Below the pieces are notes generated by a model. That model saw nothing but the letters and a program-made list of their open reading frames with translations. It had not been told where the DNA came from and did no database searches. A DNA stretch of 64,000 nt from Vespa crabro (Eukaryota; Arthropoda; Insecta; Hymenoptera; Vespidae). Location: contig NC_060963.1 in the NCBI RefSeq assembly GCF_910589235.1, forward strand, positions 6,047,501 through 6,111,500. Direction: 5' to 3'. A program made the translations under genes and the position numbers. Shown in pieces: positions 51,207 through 61,627 of this stretch (its first letter is position 1; every line of letters begins with the position of its first letter).

Positions 51207-53112
51207 CTATGATAGTTCTGGAAAACTATCGAAGTCGATGTCTTGTAAATATATTTTTTGCAGTTCTGTGAAAGTATTTAGATCATCAATGGAAGAGAAA
51301 TTGATTTCCAGACTGTGATATTTTGAATCTGAAGATCCCTTTTCCTGAAGGTGGATACCTATAAAAATATTTTCATTTTTATTTTTATTTAAAATTAACT
51401 TTTTTGGTGATTGATATTAAAAACATTAATATATATTTATGTGCACCTTTCGTTATGTGATTGTTACGTTTTGGAGTACATGAACTATGCGGTAGCGTAT
51501 GTGTGCAGATATCTTTTTGTTGTAATCTTTCACTTCTTCTTTTATTTTCTTTCTCCTCATTAGTTAATTCTTTATCTACATTGTGATTTGATGTACAACC
51601 CACAATTTGATAAATTTCTCGTGAAATTGTTGCTTTCAATCTTGTATGTGGGTGTACACATTCACAATGCAGATAATATTCGCCTTTAGTGTTATATTTA
51701 TTACCTACAAGTAAACGACATATTTTTTATAAACATTTTCAATTTCGTAAAATTATTTATAAATTTAGTTCCATTTTCAATAATTAAGAAACAAAAGGTT
51801 CATAAATATAAAATAAATCCCATGTGCTTTATAAACGATGCGATGAAACACGACCTAATTATGAAACTCTTTATCTTTCAAAGTAGTACTTAATATCCAA
51901 ATTGTCCGAAGTTTATCGTTGAGATTAACAATTACAATTTTACTATAAAATCGCGGAAAATTAAACTTATAGAATATTTTCTTTTTAATTCAAATTTAAC
52001 GACGCTAGTGACAATTTGATCCGTTCTCGTTTACCCGCGTAAACGAGCAGTGAAAGAGAAGAAAGAAATAAAAGAAGAGAGAGAAAGAGAGAGAGGGAGA
52101 GAGCGAGTGAGAAAGACGAGAACTCTAATGTTCTCATCTAATTTGTAAAACCAGAAACGTGTGAAACTCTTGGGAAAAAGAAAAAAAGCAACGAAAACGA
52201 GACAAGCGTTATCAAAAGACTTTCTTTGTTGGCGAACATGGGTCCATTGTCTAACTTATCTTCAAACGAAGTACTCCGAAAAAAGGGATAAAAGTATAAC
52301 GAAACTCAGTGCCTATCGTTGTCATTGTATTCAATATTAACCGAAAGAAAAAAAACATCTTCAATAAAAGTTTCTCTTCAATTTGAAAATTAATTGTTAA
52401 CTTACCGCAACAAATACGAACTTTCTTCATCGTTTCATGAATTCGTTTTTCATGACGGATAATATTGAATTTTCTGTTACTCGTATATTTACAAAATGAG
52501 CAAGTATATTTAGATATCTTACATTTTTTATCTTTGGATGTTCCAACTTGCGATAGATCTTTAGTGGTATATCTATAAAATAAAAAAATTTTCGTGAATT
52601 TCTTTGAGAAATATAATTAATAAATAAGAGATACAATATTGACAACATTTAGAATCGAATCTTTAATAATCTTTTAAAAAGAAGATGAACTTTTATAGCG
52701 AGAATGGAGTAATAAACGGAATAATTTTTGTTTTCGCTAATTTACAAAAGAAAAATCCTTTTTAATCTTCGTGTTCTGTAATACAACATTACGTATAAAT
52801 TATGTCACGTTAATTATCGTAAAAAAAGGATGTTCGATAAAAATTATAGAGATCTAATCACGTCTATTTCAATTCAATGATTGCATTTAAATTCGTTCGA
52901 AGAAGATAAAAAATCAGGACAATTTGATAATAAAAGTATTAAATTAATTTATTTGTAGAACTGAAAGATCTAAAAACAAAGATCTCCAAATAGAGGATTT
53001 TAAAACTATTTACTACTTACTGGCTTGATTTTTTATCACTTTCACTAAATTGCTCCATTTTTTCAATTTTACTGGATCGCTCCATTTTTCCACTTTCACT
53101 GCATCGCTCCAT
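51207..53112 (-). CDS. Small C2H2 zinc-finger protein, 222 aa
   Basis: Four coding exons read leftwards, 53112-53021, 52572-52406, 51704-51447 and 51358-51207, join in phases 2, 1, 1 and give 222 aa. One clear C2H2 finger: C55-x2-C58-x12-H71-x4-H76 in YTCSFCKYTSNRKFNIIRHE then KRIH. Right after it a second, imperfect finger (RICCGNKYNTKGEYYLHCEC then VH) keeps the His pair but its cysteines are adjacent, so zinc binding is doubtful. The N-terminus is a threefold internal repeat of about ten residues (MERCSESGK, MERSSKIEK, MEQFSESDK). The C-terminus is acidic (IDDLNTFTELQKIYLQDIDF), like an activation domain. Such proteins usually act in the nucleus on DNA or RNA. I do not recognise an ortholog. 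It is AT-rich and short, like fast-evolving lineage-specific genes. Confidence 0.8.
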
Positions 53113-53860
53113 TTTTATTCTTTTAATGATTATTACAAAGTTGAAAATAATACAATAGTTCACTCCAAAAAAAAGAAGAAAATAGAAGGCACAATATCGT
53201 TTATTTCCGTTAATTAAATTTTTTTCCGTTAATTATTTTGTTAAATAATATAAATGAAATAGAACTTAAGAAACGGAGCCACTCCAAAATTTAAATGACT
53301 TAAATATAATCTTCACTTTATTCGATGAAACTCTATAGAAAAGAAATTAGAAAAATATGTTTAAGCAACTGATGTTATGTTTTCAAGAGAGTTCAAGAAC
53401 TATTATTTAACTGAACTAGGTGGCCTAAGAAACTATATATAAAGGGTACTTACTATTCATATTTAGGGACTCATCATCCCCACTCTTAAGATATATAAAT
53501 TCTTCGACCAATAGTATCACACCATACCAGATAGTTATTTACAAGAAAAAAGTATTGGTGCAATGTCCACCCGGTTTGGTTTGTCCTAGCCGGCATCCAA
53601 TTGAGAGATATTTCTTTTCATCGCATCTATTCAAATACGTTTATCGGCTTCCTCAAAAGTTCTTTTCAAACAAATTTTGCGATAAAAGGTACGAATACAA
53701 TACATCATTTATTTTTTTTTTTCAATCGTCCGATCAAACCTCTTTTCTACGAATCATTTCCATTGGTATCTCTTTTCTTTTCTTCGATTTTTGCCAAACA
53801 AAGCGTCTTTGGACGATCATTTTTCCTATATTTTTCATTACCAAACTGTTTAATTACAAG

Positions 53861-53862
<2 letters not shown>

Positions 53863-53899
<37 letters not shown>
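53863..53899. repeat. GA microsatellite
   Basis: About 18 GA units. Confidence 0.95.
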
Positions 53900-53907
<8 letters not shown>

Positions 53908-54538
53908 AAGAATAAGAAGGTGTGACATAAAACAGCAGGTAAATAGTGGGCGGGAAGTGGAGAAAGAGGGTGATTTTGGAGGGGATAGAAGAGGTAGCGA
54001 ATGGGAAGTGAGTAGCAGGTAATAGTGAATAGAGTGGGAGAATGGGAATAGAATGGGAAAGAAGAAGAGGTGGAGAAAAGGAGACAAAGTCATAACGGGA
54101 AATATAGAGAAGCTTTACAAAGAAAATATTACGTCTCAAGATATGGAAGTGATAGGCCGAAGGAAATGTAAATTTCTAAATAGATTTTTTCGGAGTAAAC
54201 TAAGTATTGGTTTTTAAAGTATACATGCTTGTCTTTTGGAGTAAAAGTACGAAAGATTTCTTGTCATATGTTTAAACTTTTGTTAAATTTTCTTTATTAA
54301 ATATTAAAAAGTATTTCTTAAATGATGCTATAATATATCTATCGTTATCGTTGTAGAATCTAAAGTGATATATATTTTGGAGAGAAATTAAACTGCGATC
54401 ACTTCTCGTTTGCAAAATGGAGCAATGTAAGAGAGAATATATTATTATCGTAGAGATTTATTTAGAAATATTTCATGATTGGTAATTATTGTTATTTTAT
54501 AAGAAAAGAAAAAAAAAAGATAAAAAAGAATGTTTCTC

Positions 54539-54758
54539 TTAACACTTCACCAACGGGTCACGTAAATTTACGTTTTTTGTTTTTTTTTCTTTTTTAATTT
54601 TTATTAAGTTGCATTAATTTTTTATTTTTATTGATCATTAATTATCATTTTATTAATCATTATTAATTCAAGTAAAACCATAAATCTAAGTGGCTCGTTT
54701 TAAAAAAGTCCAAATGGAAAAATGTAAATTTATGTAGCCCATTCGTTGTAAATGTTAA
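54539..54758. mobile_element. Short TTAA-flanked MITE, piggyBac type
   Basis: TTAA on both sides. The left end reads CACTTCACCAACGGG then TCACGTAAATTTAC; the right end, read from the other strand, is CATTTACAACGAATGGG then CTACATAAATTTAC. The two ends therefore form an imperfect inverted repeat of about 30 bp with a small indel. Total about 212 bp between the TTAAs, with no coding capacity. Its ends differ from those of the piggyBac relic at 13.5 kb. Confidence 0.72.
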
Positions 54759-56152
54759 ATTAATATATTTTAACTTTTCATCATTTATATTTCCATGTAA
54801 AAAGAAATTATTAATATTTTTTATAGTTTATAATTCTTTTACCTAAATTATGTAAACAATCGATAAATCTTTAACCGTTACATGATGGTGCTAATTAAAA
54901 AAGAAGTTTTGGTTGCGAAACTTTTTTTTTATCCGTTATAGTTTGTTATTTACAACAGAAAATTGAATCAATTTTATTTCTTTTTAAGGGGTAAACAAAA
55001 AATTCGATCAATAGTCTTTTAGCTTTCGCTGGCCTGCGCTTTTGTTTTGTACCAATTTTTAAATTTTTTGTTCTAGAGAAGAATGAACATATTTATATCT
55101 TATTAGAATACTTAATTAGTGTTTTCACAAGTGTTTACACCAAAACACAATTCAGATGCGTTTCAGACGCAATTCAGAACTATAGAGTCAATTTTTTGAT
55201 CATTTGCTTTTTCGCTCAATTGTGAATTTTGTAGAAATTTTCTGGATACCACTTCATTTTCATTAATTTTTATTTTATTTTATTTGTCGTTATTCAAAAT
55301 ATAAAAAAGAAATGATGACAGGAAAAAAATATATGTTTATCGAGATGTATTGTATAAGTTTATAATTTTAGGAATATTATGGATGTTTATTTTGACGCTT
55401 TTTATATCACACGTTTAAATTTAATACACGTTATTTATTTATTAGGTTGTATGTATATATTATTCTGGGGATTCAAGGCGTGCGTTCGATATTTAAATGG
55501 TGATTTAATTAAAATGTTGGAAATATAATTTTCCAATAATCAAATATTTTTTAAGCTGTTTCTTTATAAAAATTACGAATGTATTGCATATTTATTTGTT
55601 TAAGTATATGAATTTAATATAGGGGCAACTATTTAAATTTATTTAAGAGGAGAAATTCAAATTTATGACTAGTTACTTTATTAAATGATGAGCACATATA
55701 ATAGAATGAAGTACTTGAAGTAGTTTAAAGTTATAATTAAGTAAATTGAATTACATAAAATTTGTTTATGTTTTATAAATCGATATTTATGATACTTTAA
55801 TATCGAACAACTTTAACTATGACACTCATAATATTTTTTTGTTCTCAATCGATTTCTAACAAGACCATTTAATCAAATTGTAATACTCTTCTTTTCGATG
55901 TAACCTTTATAATTTATATAGGAAAGGAGAACAATTAGTATGAATAATATTAATTATAAAGTCTCGGAGTAAGTGAGAATTAGCGTTATTACCGTCATTT
56001 TATAACGTCGAACGTACATTATCTTCTCTTATGCAGTAGCTTGATTTAGATTCTTTTTCACAGTGACACAGTTATCCGTAGACATTGCTTTTGGCTTGAC
56101 ATTTATCATGCTAGCAATGCGGAGAGTCCTCTGATTTCCCTAGGTGCGCATA

Positions 56153-56168
56153 CACGTGCATACACGTG
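56153..56168. promoter_or_regulatory. Two CACGTG E-boxes ten bases apart
   Basis: A ten-base unit (GCATACACGT) is repeated so that two perfect palindromic E-boxes fall one DNA turn apart. CACGTG is the site of bHLH factors such as CLK/CYC and Myc/Max. Use is not shown. Confidence 0.3.
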
Positions 56169-56811
56169 CATACTCTTCGCGTATAGATTAGAACAGAAGC
56201 ATTGTGTAGATAATTCGTAACCACATTTCTCATTGACGAGAGGCCAATGCTCGATGTTATACGAATCCGTTATTTTTCCGATACATTTTTAACGACCTTA
56301 AAGGTGGTATGACGTAAATGTCGTATCACTGCTGTGATTGAAATATTAGTACGGATATCTATATTTCTTTTTTGTTTATTTATTACACCCATTCGTTTCT
56401 TTTCTAACATTTATTCCCTCGATTTCGATAAAATGAAAAATCGTGCCTTACTCGTTCCTTCCTTCTTTCGGAAATTGATAGAGAAAGTAGAGCGAAAGAT
56501 TCATACGTGCAGAGATTTTTAGGTCAACGATGCTACCCGATGATTTATCGTAAGACAAATCGATAAACGAAAACTAGGAAGCGTACGGCACAGTTACGAT
56601 TTTGACCTTATATTTTCCGCTGAAAAGCTTGGTGACAACAGAAGGACTTTAGCCCTCCTAGATGCTAGATAAGCCAATAAGCTCTTACTTCTTTTTATGT
56701 ATATTTACGAAATAAAGAGACAGACAAGAGTGTGAGATAATTCGAAACAAATTCGATAATCGTTTCTACGAATATTTAACCTTATTACTCTGACTTTATA
56801 TTACGTTTCTT

Positions 56812-56812
<1 letters not shown>

Positions 56813-56865
<53 letters not shown>
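56813..56865. repeat. 53-base poly-T run followed by TA microsatellite
   Basis: Uninterrupted T run; 13 bp further a TA run (56878-56901). On the minus strand it could be the poly-A tail of an old retro-insertion, but no body is recognised. Confidence 0.95.
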
Positions 56866-56868
<3 letters not shown>

Positions 56869-57842
56869 GAATATATCGATATATATATATATATATATAT
56901 AATATTATTAGAATCCTAACCGACTCTTCATATGATTCCATATTCGGATATCGAAAATATGTAAATGAAAAGTATATTCATAATTCACTTATTAACAGGT
57001 ACTATTGCAGGGACTTCGAGATGTTAAAAATATTATTAGTTTCAAAGGTGTCAATTATCTGAGATTTTTATGAATAGTAAATTACTTGATTTGTTTGACA
57101 GTTTTATTATTACAGAGAACGTTTCTGACGCTGTAAATATTCATAACGAATATCTCCCATAAAGATAATGGGTAGAGTACCTGTATAAATAGATCCAGGT
57201 ATTTTTCATTTATTTTATCTTGTATTCGAGTCAGGTAAAAACAGTTTTAGTCAAAAATCGAATCAATGTAATTCCAATGACAAATTTTTTTTTTTCTTTC
57301 TCAATAAGTCTCTCGGGAAATATAAAAAATACTAAAGACTATGCACGTTCGAAGTCGTTCGTGTTAAATTCGGGTCAGCGAGCATGGCTTGGCGAAAGGT
57401 TCCGCGCGAATGGAGGAAGAATTACTATGCGAAAAGTTCGTGCCCCTCGTTTCTTCCCTGATGGACGATTAAAACTTCCACCGTCGAATTTACAAATTCC
57501 TTCGGGGTCTTCGACTGACGGAAACGCATTAGTTCGCCTCGCTCAACGAATTTAACCCCGATCCCCTTAGCATCGCAGCAGACCTATCTCGAATTAGAAT
57601 TTAAATCCGCGTAACGGCTTACTCGTAACAGCTTTATTTTTTTTTCGTCGCTATTACGCTCCCAGATAAATGTTCATAATTCGACATGGAAATTTCTTTT
57701 TGTTCGTGAGACAGATGGAATAAAAAACAAATATTTTCGATGATAAAAAAATAAATTATTTATTACATTTCAAATTAATAAAAATTATTACAATATATTA
57801 ATAAAAGTTAAATAACATTCAATATAATAGATACATATATAT

Positions 57843-57845
<3 letters not shown>

Positions 57846-57888
<43 letters not shown>

Positions 57889-57911
57889 ATATATATATAT
57901 ATATATACATA
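57846..57911. repeat. Long TA microsatellite
   Basis: About 65 bp of TA with two CATA interruptions. Confidence 0.95.
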
Positions 57912-58320
57912 TATATTTGTTAAGGTTTAATGTTTAAGGCTCATAAAAATTTAGAAAAACAAAACAAAAATGCATTTTCATTTTCAGAAAGAGGAATATC
58001 GATCGATAAATAAGAGTTTCGATAGCCGGCACTTTTGATATCGCAGGAAGATCAAGGATATGATACGCATGCGCGTTCTTTTGATGGAACTTGGTGGCGC
58101 TCGTGGAAGTACGTACTAGCTAGTGGAAGGAGTGGGGGATTAATCTTCTTCGGTCGAACGGGGAAAGGCAGTCGCGGCGCGGATATTGCGGCGTCTGCCT
58201 GTAGCGGTGTGAAGCGGAACGTGTGGAGGACAGTGGAGAAGCCGCGTGCCATTGACAGGTCAACGAGAATAGCGGTAGAGGCTATCGAACGAACGAAGAA
58301 ACGTTCGAAGTAACGTTCGT

Positions 58321-58397
58321 AGTCAGCCCAGCGAGATACCACGTGTTTGTTCGTATAGAATTTCATTAGCGTTCTCTTCTTTTCGCTGTCCTCCTTC

Positions 58398-58454
<57 letters not shown>

Positions 58455-59070
58455 CCTCTTTTTCTCCGAACTGAACAGTCGTTTGTTTCTACGAAAGAAG
58501 AGAGAGATAGACATAGAGTTTGAATGTGCAGTTTGTCGCAGTAATTTATTCGAGAGAAGCGTGTGTGCTCTACGAAAAAAATTATTTTAATTTTTCTCTC
58601 TCTTTCTCTCTCTCCCTTTCTCTCTTTCTATTTATTTATCTTTCTTTCTTTTTTTCTTTCTTTTTCTTTGTCTCTTTCTTTCTCTCGGATTTGTGAAGTA
58701 GTACGCGCGCGCGCGTAGTAACCGATATACGAGTGTGTATAATATTGTGCCACGCGGAAAGTGTCTCTACATACGACTTTCGCGGAATTACGTCGAAGGA
58801 GAAACATACATGGAGAGACTCGGTGGCGGAGAGCGTTGATGCTGAGTGTCGTGCTCTCGTGCCTCTCGTGCTCTCGTGCTGTCCAGGACGTTTACCCCGA
58901 TCGCCTTGACATTGAGCTTGGTCTTGCCTGACGTTTCTCCTTTAGCTTTTTGAACCACGCAACGCCCCCTTTCATCGCTCGGCAATGTTCAAGAAGACTC
59001 GCACGCTACATTAAGAATAATTTCCTACGACGACGATTGTATATATCGTCGATTTATTTCCGTCATTCAG
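58321..59070 (+). other. Probable 5'UTR exon of a gene continuing to the right
   Basis: GC- and CpG-richer than its surroundings, with CT-rich runs, many short upstream frames and tandem GTGCTCTC-like units (58848-58880), and it ends in CATTCAG followed by a consensus donor GTGAGT at 59071. No long open frame runs into the donor: the last ATG (58985) hits a stop within ten codons, so the exon is noncoding if real. The left limit is a guess. Confidence 0.4.
58410..58451. repeat. CT microsatellite
   Basis: About 20 CT units after a short TGTC run, inside the probable 5'UTR exon. Confidence 0.95.
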
Positions 59071-59291
59071 GTGAGTTTTAAATAACTTGTCTTTCTTTTT
59101 CTTTTTTTTCTTTTTTTTTCTTTTTTAATTCATAGGAAAATTATCGGTGGCTCGTAAAAAAGAAGAAATCGATCGATCCGTTAATGTCCTTCGTTCTTAC
59201 CTTTTGTCGGTGGTCATTAGTCTTATCTGGAACGTATCGTGTAAAGTGCGATCGAAAATTGTTCCGTGCTGGCATAGCGAGGTAGGAAGGG

Positions 59292-59297
<6 letters not shown>

Positions 59298-59353
<56 letters not shown>
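59298..59353. repeat. GA microsatellite
   Basis: About 28 GA units. Confidence 0.95.
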
Positions 59354-59358
<5 letters not shown>

Positions 59359-59940
59359 CACTGTATTTACCACTACGTAACCCAGATGTACGAGTGATAG
59401 GGCTCTCTCATGCGACCTACATAAACAGGTGTACCGCCGGTACGTTCGTTCGTTTCGGCGATCAAGCGTTTCTAAGCGTTTCGTAACGACGCGTCGTTCT
59501 CGTAATTTTCATTGGAAAAATCAATGCCAGTTGAGCGCGTCTAGCGCGTCTAACGATAATTTCGTTCTCGTTGAATACTTCAATTATATTCTTTTTTTTT
59601 TCTTTCTTTCTTTTTTTTTCTCTTTTACTCTTTTTTTTTCTTAGTTATCGTTTATAAAACAAAATGGATATATGAAAATTACGTTTGGTTTAATTAATAA
59701 AATTCAAAAAGTCTCATTATTGTCTAAGTGGAACTATTTGAAAAATAAAAATGGACGAATAGAAAAATAATGTTATGTTAAATACGTTTCCTCGTAATTC
59801 TTTGTATGTAATGTTGAGTATCCTAACTACGACCTCCCTTCTCGTGACAAACGAAAAGTTAGACCGTAAGCCGAAACTCGGTCATTACGTGGTTTCCACT
59901 TTGCTTTAACGAACTTTCTAAGCATCCTTCACAATGGTCG

Positions 59941-60044
59941 AAGGTGGTGTGGTGTGATGTGGTGTGGTGTGGTGTGGTGTGGTGTGGTGTGGTGTGGTGT
60001 GGTTGGTATGGTACGGTATGGTATGGTACGGTATGGTATGGTGG
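59941..60044. repeat. Pentanucleotide array, GGTGT passing into GGTAT/GGTAC
   Basis: About ten GGTGT units followed by GGTAT and GGTAC units. Strong G/T bias on the plus strand. Confidence 0.95.
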
Positions 60045-61540
60045 TCTCTCTTCCTAAAAGCGTTTTAAAAGAATTACTTTTCAGTTCGGCTTGATTGATC
60101 GTTCGTCGTGTCAAAGCTTGTACCTAATTCCTGAAGATTCTTTCTACCTTCTACTTGATTAGTTTGCGACTCTACGATTAATTATGCCAAGGTAACTAGC
60201 GGAGGCGTTCCTCTACCCACTCTTGGATTTCTTTTCTCAGACATTAGTTTTTCTTGCTTCATCTTTCTTATTCATACAGTTTATCGTGTCAGAAGACGAA
60301 TCAGAGTTTTTACAAAGGATCTACATCGATCCAACGTTTTAACGAGCCAAGCTTTCTATTCACAACGAACGTGATAGTTTTTTCCTCTCGATGGATAGAT
60401 AAAAAAAGGGCATACGATTTTGTAACTAAATACAATAAACGTGGTGTATTGTATTTAGTGAGTAATTAATTTTTTTAAATAATTTAATTTTTATTTTTAT
60501 TCAAACGTGCTCCCTCGATCGTCGTATTTAATTTAGAGTAGATTTTTTCTGTTTTTCTCGTTTTTTTCTTTTTTTCTTTTTTCTTTTTTTAATTTACTTT
60601 TTATTTTTTTTTCTCTTTCGTCTACTTTCCTTCCTCCCCCTTTCATTCGTATGTCCTTAGATTTCTTATATTCGACGGAAGGGTCGATCGTCGGTCATAC
60701 GATATATTTAGTTGTCTGTATTTTTATTTCATCGTATTTTCCTGACGTACGAAGTCTCATAAATTTCCACGAATTATCGAAATTTCTCGCTTTTATCTTT
60801 GATCGATCGTCATTCATTCTGTCTTTCTCTCTGTTTGATCTATCATTCATTTGATACTATGTATGATACGAACCCGTCAGATGTATTTACGTGGGACAGA
60901 ATTCGTGAAAAAGATATTACTTCTAAATATATCTTCTCATTTGTGTATCATATGTGTATAAAAAAAAAAAGAAAGAAAAAAAATCGAAAACGATCTGGAA
61001 AATACGAAAATAAACGAGGAAAGATATTAAGATAATTCTAACGAGCGACTTTAAAACTGTGATTTGAACTTACCCGTATATTTTTAATATCTGAACGTAA
61101 AAGAAACGCTTGAAAGATCTTTAAAAGATCGATGATTGAATGTTATTTAAGGATATATCATAAAATTTTATTCGAATAATCGTTTATTTTCTTACGTTAT
61201 TTTTATTATGTTACAATATAATGAAATTTGGAAATTGATTATTTTATATATATATATATAAAAAAAGACAAAAAATGTTAATCTTGCTTTTTGATGTACA
61301 GGTTGACTATCGAAAGACTGAATGATATAAAACAATAATAACTTTTATAAGCACATGTCTTTCAGTGGCCACACTGTTTAATTCATCACGTTAAACGCTC
61401 TCTAAACTTTTCCTTTCTTCCGTACTTTGTCATCTCTCTCTCTCTCTCTCTCTTTCTCTCTTTTTCTCTCTCTCTTTGTATGTCTGTCTGTCTCACTTTT
61501 CTTTTCGCTTACTGGTATTCCTATTTATTTTTATTAGCAG

Positions 61541-61627
61541 TTCGTACGAAAGCAAAAGCCGAAGGGTAGCTTCGCCGGTTCGTTGGACGTGATCGCTGAG
61601 ATTTCAAAGGGGATTTCGTTCTACGAG
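61541..61627 (+). other. Candidate 87-bp exon
   Basis: Bounded by a pyrimidine-rich acceptor (TTTATTAGCAG) and a GTATAA donor, higher in GC than its flanks, and open in only one frame for all 29 codons (FVRKQKPKGSFAGSLDVIAE then ISKGISFYE). It has no ATG, so it would need an upstream coding exon that I cannot find, or it is a UTR exon. Confidence 0.3.

Larger units (their letters stand above)
53113..58320. other. Gene-poor region right of the zinc-finger gene
   Basis: About 5 kb without a gene I can support. It holds a GA microsatellite, a TTAA-flanked MITE, paired E-boxes, a long poly-T and a long TA tract (listed separately). A GC-richer stretch at 57340-57560 and another at 58020-58320 have open frames but no recognisable protein and look like promoter/5'UTR DNA. 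Confidence 0.5.

Noticed and set aside
57220..57555. 111-codon frame with a basic, Pro/Gly-rich end
   Set aside because: CpG-rich DNA is often open by chance; no domain, no splice partners.
58035..58313. 92-codon frame MISQEDQGYDTHARS...
   Set aside because: Opposite strand is also open across the same DNA and nothing is recognised; more likely promoter DNA.
59941..60044. Telomeric repeat
   Set aside because: The unit is GGTGT/GGTAT, not TTAGG, and it lies internally.
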